From the NCBI RefSeq assembly GCF_015477605.1, contig NZ_JADLQX010000001.1, positions 483,166 to 547,165 of the forward strand: a stretch of 64,000 nt of DNA. Reading direction: 5' to 3'. Shown piece after piece: positions 21,678 to 29,902 of this stretch; within the stretch, counting starts at the first letter, position 1; each line of letters opens with the position of its first letter. The stretch is from Nocardia amamiensis. Lineage in GTDB: Bacteria; Actinomycetota; Actinomycetes; Mycobacteriales; Mycobacteriaceae. The notes below the pieces were generated by a model. That model was not told where the DNA came from. It did not search any database and saw only the letters and a list, made by a program, of their open reading frames with translations. The position numbers and the translations under genes are program-made.

Positions 21678-22736
21678 GTGGTGAGCATTGCAGTCAATAG
21701 AAGTCGCGAGAACGTTGCGATGCTCGGAATCGGTGCTTACCGACCCAAACGCCTGGTCAGCAATGCCGAAGTGTGCGAGGTTCTGGATTCCACCGATGAG
21801 TGGATCTACGAGCGCACCGGCGTCCGCAATCGGCGCTGGATCAGCGGTGACGAGACGCTGCGGTCGATTGCCGCCGCGGCCGGGGAACGCGCGATCGTCA
21901 ACAGCGGCGTCGACCGGTCCAAGATCGGCGCCCTGATCCTGGCCACCTCCAGCTGGCTGACGCTCACTCCGCACGGCGCCCCGCAGGTGGCCTACGACAT
22001 CGGGATGAACGGCGTCCCCGCCTTCGACCTGACCTCCGGCTGCGGCGGGTTCGGGTACGGCCTCGGCGTGGCCGCGGACATGATCCGCTCCGGCTCCGCC
22101 GAGTACGTCCTGCTCATCGGCGCGGAGACGATGACCGTGGGGCTCGATCCCACCGACCGCGGCACCGCGATGATCTTCGGTGACGGCGCGGGCGCGGTGG
22201 TGGTCGGCCCGAGCGAGGAGAACGGCATCTCGCCGACCGTGTGGGGCAGCGACGGCGAGAACGCCGCCGCGATCATGCAGGACATCGACTTCTTGGAGTA
22301 CATGCACCGGGCCCAGGCCATGCAGGGCCTCGATCCGGAGCTCGAGCCGGTCGGCCGGATGTCGCTGCGGATGGAGGGACCGCGGGTGTTTCGCTGGGCC
22401 GCGGTCACCCTGCCGCGGGCGTTGTCCACCGCGCTGGAGGTGTCCGGCGTGGCCAAGGAGGACATCGAGGTCTTCGTCCCGCATCAGGCGAATGCCCGCA
22501 TCAATGAGCTGATGAAGAAGAACCTCGGTCTGGCCGACGATGTCCCGATGGCGGGCGACATCGAGAACACCGGCAACACCTCGGCCGCCTCCATCCCGCT
22601 CGCGATCGAAGAGATGCTGGTAACCGGCAAGGCCAAAGGCGGCCAGACCGCGCTGCTGCTCGGGTTCGGCGCGGGCCTGAGCTATGCGGGCCAGGTGGTC
22701 ACCCTGCCGCCCGCCCCGGCCGAGCCGAGCTTCTGA
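21678..22736 (+). CDS. 3-oxoacyl-ACP synthase III family protein (FabH-like)
   Basis: A 352-residue thiolase-fold condensing enzyme. The full Cys-His-Asn triad is present: Cys122 in TSGCGGFGYGLG, His about 269 in VPHQANARI and Asn about 299 in ENTGNTSAASIP. The N-terminal STDEWIYERTGVRNRR is the FabH signature for CoA primer binding. GFGAGLSYAGQ near the C-terminus is also typical. It condenses an acyl-CoA starter with malonyl-ACP, either in fatty acid initiation or in a special lipid pathway; an extra segment at 185-215 (IMQDIDFLEYMHRAQ) suggests a non-housekeeping paralogue. Two adjacent GTG codons (21678, 21681) can start it. Confidence 0.9.
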   Translation: MVSIAVNRSRENVAMLGIGAYRPKRLVSNAEVCEVLDSTDEWIYERTGVRNRRWISGDETLRSIAAAAGERAIVNSGVDRSKIGALILATSSWLTLTPHGAPQVAYDIGMNGVPAFDLTSGCGGFGYGLGVAADMIRSGSAEYVLLIGAETMTVGLDPTDRGTAMIFGDGAGAVVVGPSEENGISPTVWGSDGENAAAIMQDIDFLEYMHRAQAMQGLDPELEPVGRMSLRMEGPRVFRWAAVTLPRALSTALEVSGVAKEDIEVFVPHQANARINELMKKNLGLADDVPMAGDIENTGNTSAASIPLAIEEMLVTGKAKGGQTALLLGFGAGLSYAGQVVTLPPAPAEPSF

Positions 22737-22740
22737 GCCG

Positions 22741-23448
22741 ATGCGCCCGTATCGAGCCGGGTTCCTCGTCGCGGCGGCGATCACCGTCTACGGTGCCGTC
22801 ACCGGGCGGGAGAAGGCGCAGTGGATCGCGAAGCCGCTGCTGATGCCGCTGCTCGCGGCCGACGTGGCGACTCAGGGCGCCGAGTTGCCGCGCACCGACC
22901 GCACCGTGTTGATCGGGTCGCTCGGCGCGGCGACGGTCGGCGACATCTTGCTCATCGACCCGGACGACGACCGCCGGCTGATCGCGGGGGCGTCGTCATT
23001 CGCGGTGATGCAGGCCGGATACTCGGCGCTGTGGTGGCGGAAGGGCGGCAGGCCCACCGCCGGGGCGGTCGTACCTCGCGTCGCGGCCTGGCTGGGTGCG
23101 ATCGGGTTACTGCGGGCGAAGGCGCCGTCGGTGGCCGCGCCGCTGGCGGCTTACGGCGTCACCTTGGGCGCCGCGGCCGCGTTGGCTTCCGATCCCGCGC
23201 TGGCGCCCGCGGCGAAAAACCTTGCGGGCGTGAATGTTCCCGGCGCGGATCCGCGCAGTCGCCTCGGTCTCGGCGCGCTGCTGTTCACCGTCTCCGACGG
23301 GCTCATCGTGCTGCGGCGGTTGTTCGCGCGCGGTGCGGGTGCTCGCCGGGTGACCGAAGGCGTCATCCTGGCCACCTACGCCGCCGCGCAATATCTGCTC
23401 GCCGATCCGAAGGCGCATGTGCGGACCGTGGTCACAGCACCAGAATGA
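22741..23448 (+). CDS. YhhN-family integral membrane protein (lysoplasmalogenase-like)
   Basis: 235 residues, almost entirely hydrophobic with about eight short membrane segments. The spacing of conserved polar residues fits the YhhN/TMEM86 family: KPLLMPLLAADV, the acidic pair in GDILLIDPDDDRRLIAG, and FTVSDGLIVLRR near the C-terminus (the family's S-D motif). Eukaryotic TMEM86 cleaves the vinyl-ether of lysoplasmalogens; the bacterial role is mostly unproven. ATG 22741 starts four bases after the FabH-like gene's stop, so the two are probably co-transcribed. An earlier in-frame start at 22684 lies inside the previous gene and is not preferred. Confidence 0.8.
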   Translation: MRPYRAGFLVAAAITVYGAVTGREKAQWIAKPLLMPLLAADVATQGAELPRTDRTVLIGSLGAATVGDILLIDPDDDRRLIAGASSFAVMQAGYSALWWRKGGRPTAGAVVPRVAAWLGAIGLLRAKAPSVAAPLAAYGVTLGAAAALASDPALAPAAKNLAGVNVPGADPRSRLGLGALLFTVSDGLIVLRRLFARGAGARRVTEGVILATYAAAQYLLADPKAHVRTVVTAPE

Positions 23449-23878
23449 TCCGGTCCCGGTTCGCCGGATCGACGCGGATCGAGAGGACCTCACCGACCGC
23501 GAACCGGGGTTTGTCGGCCGGGGTGACATCGAAGACGATCGTCCCTCGATAGCTTTGCGATCCGGGCACGGTCAATTCGAGATCCAGTTCGGTGAGCTCG
23601 GTGGAGTGGTCGGTGCGCTGCAGCGGATGCACGCCTTCGACGGTCGCCCACCCTTCCAGGCCGTGCCGCCACAGCTTCCGATCGGCCTTCGATGGTCGCG
23701 CCGCCAGAATCATCCCGATCCCCGCGCAGGATCCGAACAATCCCACCAACGCGACGATCTGATAAGGCACGGTCCCCGGCGGCGTCCGATGCACCACCCA
23801 CCCCAGCCACAACGCCAGCAGCACCAGATACCCGGCCGTTACCCCGAGCACCGTGTGCAGTATCCGCTCGTGATCCAT
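23432..23878 (-). CDS. Small two-helix membrane protein with DUF3592-like domain
   Basis: 148 residues. There are two membrane helices at about 9-27 (TVLGVTAGYLVLLALWLGWV) and 36-55 (YQIVALVGLFGSCAGIGMIL), then a soluble C-terminal domain. The sequence GLEGWATVEGVHPLQRTDHS, then ELDLELTVPGSQSYRGTIVF and VLSIRVDPANRDRIIL gives the strand pattern of DUF3592-type proteins. ATG at 23878 is chosen because GGAGG (23884-23888) lies five bases upstream. Its 3' end overlaps the converging YhhN gene by 17 bp. Function unknown. Confidence 0.7.
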   Translation of the reverse strand: MDHERILHTVLGVTAGYLVLLALWLGWVVHRTPPGTVPYQIVALVGLFGSCAGIGMILAARPSKADRKLWRHGLEGWATVEGVHPLQRTDHSTELTELDLELTVPGSQSYRGTIVFDVTPADKPRFAVGEVLSIRVDPANRDRIILVL

Positions 23879-23939
23879 GCCAGCCTCCACCCCGAGTGCC
23901 AGACTTACAGGATAGGTCCGTCGCACCCGGTGCGGAACA

Positions 23940-24518
23940 CTATTGGCCGGCGCGACTGCTGGTCAGTGCGGCTATATCGATGGTGATCGGTGTTCCGGCG
24001 ACGTCGAGTGTCACCTGACCGGATTGCTCCGCGACCAACTCGTAGTCGCCGTCGATCAGGTGATAGGCGGCGAGGCTTGTGGGATCGTCGATATCGATCA
24101 ACCAGTAGTAGTTGATGCCCGCCTCGGCGTACTCGAAGAACTTTGTGACTCGGTCGGTGCGTCGTGAACCGGGCGACAGGACCTCGACGGCGAGCAGCAC
24201 GTCAGCAGCATTCCAGCGCGGCAGGTTGGCATTGATGCCCGCTTCGGGCACCACGATGATGTCCGGGACTCGAATAGTCGGCAGTCGGCCTGCGTCGATC
24301 AGCACTTCCGTGTCGGCGAGTACACCGAGGGTGGGCGGTAGTTGCGGTTCCAGCTGTGCGGACAGCCGCAAGAACGCGCGCTGATGTAGCGACACCGGCT
24401 TCGGTGACACGACCAGGACCCCCTCGACGAGCTCGTAGCTCCGACTGCTGTCTTCCGGCAGCGCGATCCAGTCCTCCAGGGTCAGCAGATGATCAGGCCA
24501 GTGCATTTCGACGGTCAT
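23940..24518 (-). CDS. Uma2-family (DUF820) restriction-endonuclease-fold protein
   Basis: 192 residues of the Uma2 family, a PD-(D/E)xK nuclease fold common in cyanobacteria and actinobacteria. N-terminal signature: TLEDWIALPEDSSRSYELVEG. Nuclease-core residues: RVPDIIVVPE (Asp), LLAVEVLSPGSRRTDRVTKF (Glu and Lys), then YAEAGINYYWLIDID. All core acidic residues are present, so activity is possible, though no biological role is established for the family. ATG 24518 follows a GGAGGGAGG site. Single gene, 62 bp from the small membrane protein upstream of its stop. Confidence 0.88.
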   Translation of the reverse strand: MTVEMHWPDHLLTLEDWIALPEDSSRSYELVEGVLVVSPKPVSLHQRAFLRLSAQLEPQLPPTLGVLADTEVLIDAGRLPTIRVPDIIVVPEAGINANLPRWNAADVLLAVEVLSPGSRRTDRVTKFFEYAEAGINYYWLIDIDDPTSLAAYHLIDGDYELVAEQSGQVTLDVAGTPITIDIAALTSSRAGQ

Positions 24519-24591
24519 CGCTTCCTCCCTCCCCGCACGGCTACCGCGTTGTGGCCAGTCTTGCACAGCAAGTCGACAAAGCAGAGCCTCG

Positions 24592-25245
24592 TCAACCTTT
24601 GAGTCGCAATACCGCCAGAACCCGGCGGTGATGCGTATCGGACGGCGGCAGATCGAGCTTGGTGAAGATATTTCCGATGTGCTTCTCCACCGCCCGTTCG
24701 GTGACGCTCAGGGCGGTGGCGATGGCGTTGTTGGACAGACCCTGGGCCATCAGCTCGAGCACCTCGCTTTCGCGCGGGGTCAGGCGGGCCAGCGAATCCT
24801 GCTGACGCGAGGCGCCCATCAATTGGCTCACCACCTCCGGGTCGAGTGCGGTGCCGCCTGTTGCGACGCGGCGCAGTGCGTCCACGAATTCCCTGACGTC
24901 GGCGACCCGGTCCTTGAGCAGATAGCCGACGCCACTCGCGCCACCCGCGAGAAGCTCTGTGGCGTAGCGGGTTTCGACCCATTGGGAGAACACCAGTACG
25001 CCGGTCATCGGGTATTTGCGGCGCAGTTCGATGGCGCCGAGCAGCCCTTCATCGGTGTAGCTGGGCGGCATTCGCACGTCCACCACGGCGACGTCGGGAT
25101 TGTGCAGGCCCACCACGTCGGCCAACGTGCTCGCGTCGCCGACCATGGCGACCACTTCGTGGCCGCGTTCGGCGAGCAGCCCCGCGAGCCCGTCGCGCAG
25201 AATGGCGCTGTCCTCGGCGATCACGACGCGCAGTCCGTCGCTCAT
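24592..25245 (-). CDS. NarL/LuxR-type response regulator
   Basis: 217 residues: receiver domain (about 1-120) with the acidic pair in AEDSAILRDGL, phosphoacceptor Asp in VVDVRMPP near residue 56, and Lys in YLLKDRV near 107. The LuxR-type HTH follows (about 150-210: LTPRESEVLELMAQGLSNNA, TERAVEKHIGNIF). It pairs with the sensor kinase immediately upstream. The ATG at 25245 begins at the conserved MSDGLRVVIAED; a second in-frame ATG at 25305 overlaps the kinase stop by ATGA and would add 20 residues that are partly translated from the dispersed repeat. Both starts are credible. Confidence 0.93.
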   Translation of the reverse strand: MSDGLRVVIAEDSAILRDGLAGLLAERGHEVVAMVGDASTLADVVGLHNPDVAVVDVRMPPSYTDEGLLGAIELRRKYPMTGVLVFSQWVETRYATELLAGGASGVGYLLKDRVADVREFVDALRRVATGGTALDPEVVSQLMGASRQQDSLARLTPRESEVLELMAQGLSNNAIATALSVTERAVEKHIGNIFTKLDLPPSDTHHRRVLAVLRLKG

Positions 25246-25277
25246 TTCTGCGCCTCGCCTGCGCTCGGCTCCGTCAT
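25229..25277 (-). repeat. Degenerate copy of the dispersed repeat at the kinase/regulator junction
   Basis: AGTCCGTCGCTCATTTCTGC then GCCTCGCCTGCGCTCGGC and CCGTCATG resemble the repeat arms seen at 18951-20302 (GCCTCGCCTTCGCTCGG). It lies across the start of the response-regulator gene and in the possible 20-residue N-terminal extension. Confidence 0.45.
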
Positions 25278-25301
25278 GTGCTACGGGCGGTGTGTGCTCG
25301 T

Positions 25302-26672
25302 TCATCGCGACCCCGCCAGCGGCAACAGGATGGTCACCACGGTCGGTCCGCCCGCCGGGCTCTGCACCGTCAGCGTTCCGTCCACGGTGCGGGCTCGCGC
25401 CGCGAGACCGGACAGCCCGCTGCCCGCGCCGATCGCGCCGTCCGCGGGCGGCACCACGCCGCCGATTCCGTTGTCGCGCACGGTCACCGCGATGGTCCGC
25501 GCGTCGCGCGGTAGGACCGAGACCCACGCGCCGGTGGCGTGTGCGTGCCGCACCACGTTGGTCAGCAGCTCGGCGACCGAGAAGTACGCGATCGCCTCGA
25601 TGGCCGGGCTCGGACGCTCGGGCAGGTGCACCCGTAGCTCCACCGGCACCGAGCAGCGCGCGGTCAGCGTCTCCAGGGCCGGTTCGAGCCCCAGTTCCAA
25701 TGCGGGCGGGTGGATTCCGCGTACCAGCTCGCGCAGTTCGGTGAGCGCCTCCTTCGAACTGGCGTGCGCGTCGGCGATCAGGTCGCTGGGATCGCCGCCC
25801 GCCGCGAGCCGGTCCTCGGCCCGACCCAGCGCCATCGCGATGGTGACCAGTCTGGCCTGCGTCCCGTCGTGCAGGTCGCGTTCCAGCCTGCGCAGCGTGG
25901 CCGCGGAATCTTCCACCGCGGTCCGCCTGCTCTCCTGCAACTCGATCACCCTGCGGTCGCGCGCCGTCGCGCTGAGCAGGGCGATGGTGAGCAGGCCGTG
26001 CACCCAGCAGACGCCGCGCACCAGCCAGGGCAGCACCAGGCAACCCAGGATGCCCAGCAGCGCGAACCCGAGCACTTTCGGCCAGCTGTCGACGTAGAAA
26101 TCGCCGAACTGGACCATGGATTGGTGCTCGACACCGTTCTCGTCGACATTGGTCGGGTGGATCAGCGCCCACGGGATCGGGGAGATCGCGGTGAACATGG
26201 TCATCGCCACCGTGACGAGCACCAGATACCCCACCGCCACGCCGAGCACCGCTTGCGCGAGCAGGAACAGCACCGCCCGCCAGCTCACGCGATCGGCGAA
26301 GGCACCCTTGAGAAATCCGATGACGCCGCGTCCGGGCGCGAACGGTGGCGGCGGCGTGACGGTGACGCCGAGCAGGTCTTTGGCCAGCGCGCGGTAGATC
26401 CGTCCCCAGACCCGTCCACCGAGCAGCACCAGCGCGAGCACCGGCAGGCCGACGATGGTGATCGCGACGTACAGGCCGCCGCCGAAGCCGAAGAACAGGT
26501 AGGCGACGGCCGCACAACCGAGCACGAAAACCGTGAGGACATAGACGAGTTCCTTCCAGAACCGGGCACGCAACGGCGCGAGCAGCACGGTGCGCAGCAC
26601 GTGCTCAGCCGGTTCCGGCTCGCCAGGTGGCGGCTCGAGCACGAGGGTCGGTTCGGTGTCTGTCTCGGTCAT
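25302..26672 (-). CDS. Membrane sensor histidine kinase (HisKA_3 type)
   Basis: 456 residues. Membrane helices lie at about 40-60, 64-84, 132-160 and 200-232, with a short extracytoplasmic stretch between the third and fourth (IHPTNVDENGVEHQSMVQFG). The DHp domain has RRLERDLHDGTQARLV with the phosphoacceptor His near residue 266. The ATPase domain has the N box ELLTNVVRHAHA near 368 and the G box VRDNGIGG near 397, then GAGSGLSGLAARA. This is the NarX/DesK-like class that phosphorylates NarL-type regulators, matching the adjacent gene. The four-helix sensor resembles the PF13796-type 'sensor' domain of actinobacterial kinases thought to sense membrane or cell-wall stress. Confidence 0.92.
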   Translation of the reverse strand: MTETDTEPTLVLEPPPGEPEPAEHVLRTVLLAPLRARFWKELVYVLTVFVLGCAAVAYLFFGFGGGLYVAITIVGLPVLALVLLGGRVWGRIYRALAKDLLGVTVTPPPPFAPGRGVIGFLKGAFADRVSWRAVLFLLAQAVLGVAVGYLVLVTVAMTMFTAISPIPWALIHPTNVDENGVEHQSMVQFGDFYVDSWPKVLGFALLGILGCLVLPWLVRGVCWVHGLLTIALLSATARDRRVIELQESRRTAVEDSAATLRRLERDLHDGTQARLVTIAMALGRAEDRLAAGGDPSDLIADAHASSKEALTELRELVRGIHPPALELGLEPALETLTARCSVPVELRVHLPERPSPAIEAIAYFSVAELLTNVVRHAHATGAWVSVLPRDARTIAVTVRDNGIGGVVPPADGAIGAGSGLSGLAARARTVDGTLTVQSPAGGPTVVTILLPLAGSR

Positions 26673-26761
26673 GGCTCCATGGTTGTCGCCTGGGCGCGAA
26701 CGTTCGAGGGAGCTGGCCGCCGAATGGTGGTGTAGCCAGCCACACCGCTACCATCCTGCGG

Positions 26762-27100
26762 ATGAGCTACCCGCCGCAGCAGCCGCCGTACGGCTACCCA
26801 GCCTATGGCGCCTACGGACCGCCGCCGGACCACCCGCAAGCCACGACGATTCTGATCCTGGGCATCCTGAGCCTGGTGCTATGCCAGATCATGGGCCCCT
26901 TCGCCTGGGTGATGGGCAAGCGCGCACTCAACGAGATCGACGCGTCCGGTGGCGCCATCGGCGGCCGAGGCAACGTCAACGCCGGCTACATCTGCGGCAT
27001 CATCGCTACGGTGCTGCTGATCCTCAGCCTGTTGATCGTCGTGCTTTTCGTGGTGCTCGGCTTGGTCGGCGCCTTCGCGGGAAGCTCGTCCAGCTACTGA
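26762..27100 (+). CDS. Small DUF4190-type membrane protein
   Basis: 112 residues: a proline/tyrosine-rich N-terminus (YPPQQPPYGYPAYGAYGPPP), then two membrane helices (about 28-50 and 78-103). Between them lies WVMGKRALNEIDASGG, the typical DUF4190 connector. Function unknown; common next to signalling genes in actinobacteria. ATG 26762 is the natural start at the proline-rich region. It is divergent from the sensor kinase with a short shared promoter region. Confidence 0.78.
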   Translation: MSYPPQQPPYGYPAYGAYGPPPDHPQATTILILGILSLVLCQIMGPFAWVMGKRALNEIDASGGAIGGRGNVNAGYICGIIATVLLILSLLIVVLFVVLGLVGAFAGSSSSY

Positions 27101-27155
27101 GTTCCAGGCCCGGCCACCCGTCGTCGGCGTGGTGGCCGGAATTAGCATCGTCGGT

Positions 27156-27842
27156 GTGAGTCATCCAGTGCCGGACGCAACGGACCAGGACCTACCCGGG
27201 CCGACGGAGTGGGGTGCGCACTCGCACGGCGTCGGTCCGTGGGCCGTCGAGCACGCGGAGCCGCTGCCGGAGGACCCACGTCTGGATCCGGAGCTGCTGG
27301 CGGGTGGCGACCGCCGCAATGTGGTGGACGCCTATCGGTACTGGAGCCGGGAGGCGATCGTCGCCGACATCGATCGGCGCAGGCACCCGTTCCATGTCGC
27401 GATCGAGAACTTCGGGCACGACGCGAACATCGGCACGGTGGTCCGCACGGCGAACGCCTTCGCGGCCGCGGCCGTGCACATCGTGGGCAGGCGGCGCTGG
27501 AACCGGCGCGGCGCCATGGTGACCGACCGCTACCAGCACATCGAGCATCACGCGGATATCGGCGAGCTGCTGGCCTTCAGTGAACGCGCGGGTCTCACCG
27601 TGGTCGCCGTCGACAACGTGCCGGGTTCGGTACCGCTGGAGACGGCCACGCTGCCGCGCCAATGCCTGCTGCTGTTCGGCGCGGAGGGTCCGGGGGTCAC
27701 CGAGCATGCCAAACAGGCCGCCGTGATGACGGTGTCGATCGCGCAGTTCGGTTCCACCCGCAGCATCAACGCGGGCGTGGCCGCGGGAATCGCGATGCAC
27801 GCGTGGATCCGGCAACACGCCGATCTCACGAAAGCGTGGTGA
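27156..27842 (+). CDS. SpoU/TrmH-family RNA 2'-O-methyltransferase
   Basis: 228 residues of the SPOUT superfamily, transferring a methyl group from SAM to ribose 2'-OH in tRNA or rRNA. The three knot motifs are intact: motif 1 ENFGHDANIGTVVRTANAFA, motif 2 LLLFGAEGPGVTE and motif 3 FGSTRSINAGVAAGIAMH. From memory it corresponds to M. tuberculosis Rv0380c, close to pyrE there as well. The RNA target cannot be assigned. The GTG at 27156 (start VSHPVPD) is chosen over upstream in-frame codons that extend into the non-conserved intergenic stretch. Confidence 0.9.
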   Translation: MSHPVPDATDQDLPGPTEWGAHSHGVGPWAVEHAEPLPEDPRLDPELLAGGDRRNVVDAYRYWSREAIVADIDRRRHPFHVAIENFGHDANIGTVVRTANAFAAAAVHIVGRRRWNRRGAMVTDRYQHIEHHADIGELLAFSERAGLTVVAVDNVPGSVPLETATLPRQCLLLFGAEGPGVTEHAKQAAVMTVSIAQFGSTRSINAGVAAGIAMHAWIRQHADLTKAW

Positions 27843-27959
27843 GCGCCCGAGCGCCTGAGCAGGCGATCTTGCAGGTTATGGAGCGAAGCACCACGATTTC
27901 ACATCGCTTTCGTAACAAATCGGACGCATAAATGCGTTCAATCCTGGCACCATTGAGTC

Positions 27960-29192
27960 ATGACCTCGCGGAGCGACGATCTCGACGTGCCGCACGCGGA
28001 GCAGGCCGAACCGGCTTCCGCGGCACCGCACCCGCCGGCCGGCCGTGCCCGGGCGGCGGGCCGGGATGCCGTCGCTCCCGCGACACTGTGGTCCGGGCGC
28101 GCCGACATGGCCGAGTCCGCGATCGTCTCGCGGCACCTGCGCGCGTTGTGGGCGCTGCCGGGCACGGCGCTGGGCGTGGTGGGCTGGCCGGCCACCAAGC
28201 GCGAGCGAATCTTCGGTTCGTGGCACTACTGGTGGCAGGCACATCTGATCGACTGCGCCGTCGACGCCGCCAACCGTGTGCCGACTCCATTGCGCCGTAA
28301 GCGTCTTGCCGCACTGGCGCGCTCGCACCGCATCCGCAATCTCACCGGCTGGACCAACCGCTACTACGACGACATGGCCTGGCTGGCGATCGCGCTGGAA
28401 CGCGCCGAGCGAACCCAGGGCACCACGGTTCGCAGCGCGTTGGCCGCGCTGGAGAAGACCCTCTATGAGGGCTGGCAGCCGCAGATCGGCGGTGGACTGC
28501 CGTGGCGCATCGGCGCGGACTATTTCAACGCGCCCGCCAACGGGCCCGCCGCCATCGCACTGGTGCGCCTCGGGCGGATCCAGCGTGCCAAGGAGATGGC
28601 CGACTGGCTGGACGCGACGCTGTGCGACCAGGAGACCGGCCTGATCCTCGACGGCATCCACCTGCCCTCCGGCGAGATCGAGCGTCCCGTCTTCACCTAC
28701 TGCCAGGGCGTGGCGCTCGGCCTGGAAACCGAGCTGGCGGTGCAGACCGGCGAGGCCAGGCACATCGAACGCGTGCACCGGCTGCTCGGTGCCGTCGAGG
28801 AGCACATGACCACGGACGACGTCGTGCACGGTGGGGGTGGCGGTGATGGCGGACTGTTCAACGGCATCCTGGCCCGTTACCTGGCGGTGGTGGCCGTGAC
28901 GCTGCCCGGCGAGGACCCCGCACGACTAGCCGATCGCCGGGCGGCGGCCGCGATCGTGCGCGCGTCCGCCACGGCGGCCTGGGCCAACCGGCTCGAGGTC
29001 GAGGGCGAGCCGCTGTTCGGGCACGACTGGAGCAAGCCCGCGCAACTACCAGGTGGCAGCGTCGGAGCTGGATACTTCACTCCGGGCGGTTCGGTGACCT
29101 CGTCGAAGGTGCCCGAGCGCGATATGTCGGTGCAGTTGTCCGGCTGGATGCTGATGGAGGCGGCCTACCAGGTCAGTGCCGCGGGTCTGTGA
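27960..29192 (+). CDS. Glycoside hydrolase family 76-like protein without signal peptide
   Basis: 410 residues with the (alpha/alpha)6 pattern of GH76 (endo-alpha-1,6-mannanases). The catalytic double Asp is visible in RYYDDMAWLAIAL near residue 136. Supporting blocks are FGSWHYWWQAHLIDC, NAPANGPAAIALVRLGR, GIHLPSGEIERPVFTYCQG and GGGDGGLFNGILARYLA. The N-terminal 45 residues are hydrophilic and disordered and there is no signal peptide, so it appears cytoplasmic, unlike secreted mannanases. From memory it matches Rv0365c, which also neighbours fba and a DedA gene in M. tuberculosis. A role in mannan or lipoarabinomannan turnover is inference. Confidence 0.82.
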   Translation: MTSRSDDLDVPHAEQAEPASAAPHPPAGRARAAGRDAVAPATLWSGRADMAESAIVSRHLRALWALPGTALGVVGWPATKRERIFGSWHYWWQAHLIDCAVDAANRVPTPLRRKRLAALARSHRIRNLTGWTNRYYDDMAWLAIALERAERTQGTTVRSALAALEKTLYEGWQPQIGGGLPWRIGADYFNAPANGPAAIALVRLGRIQRAKEMADWLDATLCDQETGLILDGIHLPSGEIERPVFTYCQGVALGLETELAVQTGEARHIERVHRLLGAVEEHMTTDDVVHGGGGGDGGLFNGILARYLAVVAVTLPGEDPARLADRRAAAAIVRASATAAWANRLEVEGEPLFGHDWSKPAQLPGGSVGAGYFTPGGSVTSSKVPERDMSVQLSGWMLMEAAYQVSAAGL

Positions 29193-29898
29193 TCCCGGGG
29201 CAGTGCTGGGCCTCCAGCACCACGGTCGGCGCGTCGTCCAGATCGAAGTCCTCGGCGGGCCGGGACATCTCCTGCCGGTAGTGCCGCACACCGAGCACCG
29301 TTCCGATGATCAAGCCCAGCACCAGCGTGCCGATCACGATCGGCTCCAGCCACTGCACCCGTTCCAGGAAGCTGCCGGCGTAATAGCCGATGAGCAACAG
29401 CACCGGCGCCCAGACGATCGCGCCGATGGTGCTGGCCACGGTGAACTTGCGGTGGTCCATGCCTGCCGCGCCCGCGACCGAGGGGCACAGCGTCCGCACC
29501 CACGGAATCCACCGCGCGACCAGCACTGCGACGAACCCGTGCCGATGCAGCAACTCCGCAACCCGCTGCAGGTTACGGACGTTGATGTACCTGCCGTCCT
29601 TACGGGCCACCAGATGGTGTCCGGCGCGCTGCCCGACCACATATCCCACCTGGTTGCCCGCGATCGCCGCGACCATCGCGCCCACGGACAGTGCCCACAC
29701 ATGTGCTTCGCCTGAGGCGTGCGACGCCATCACGATGCCCGCGGTGACGAGCATGGAGTCGCCCGGCAGGAACAGCCCGAGGATCACCGCGCATTCCAGG
29801 AAGACGAAGGTCAGCACCACTGTCCAGACGAGCGCGGGGCCCGCCGACATCAGCGGATCGAAACTGCCCACAGCTAGGGGCGCAGGCGCCGTAGACAC
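29173..29898 (-). CDS. DedA-family membrane protein (first of two)
   Basis: 241 residues. Four or five membrane segments surround the DedA/SNARE-associated core: LGLFLPGDSMLVTAGIVM, GNQVGYVVGQRAGHH, ARWIPWVRTLCPSVAGAAGM and the re-entrant STIGAIVWAPVLLLIGYYAG. The arginines of the R-x-x-P-x-x-R motif are kept. DedA proteins are undecaprenyl-phosphate or phospholipid flippases in several bacteria. Its stop overlaps the 3' end of the convergent GH76-like gene by 20 bp. It lies five bases downstream of a second DedA gene, so the two form an operon. The C-terminal tail is acidic (SRPAEDFDLDDAP). Confidence 0.88.
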   Translation of the reverse strand: MSTAPAPLAVGSFDPLMSAGPALVWTVVLTFVFLECAVILGLFLPGDSMLVTAGIVMASHASGEAHVWALSVGAMVAAIAGNQVGYVVGQRAGHHLVARKDGRYINVRNLQRVAELLHRHGFVAVLVARWIPWVRTLCPSVAGAAGMDHRKFTVASTIGAIVWAPVLLLIGYYAGSFLERVQWLEPIVIGTLVLGLIIGTVLGVRHYRQEMSRPAEDFDLDDAPTVVLEAQHCPGITDPRH

Positions 29899-29902
29899 CG
29901 GC

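Noticed and set aside
24592..26517. One 641-residue protein spanning kinase and regulator
   Set aside because: Only the last third is the response regulator; the rest is an off-frame reading of the kinase gene.
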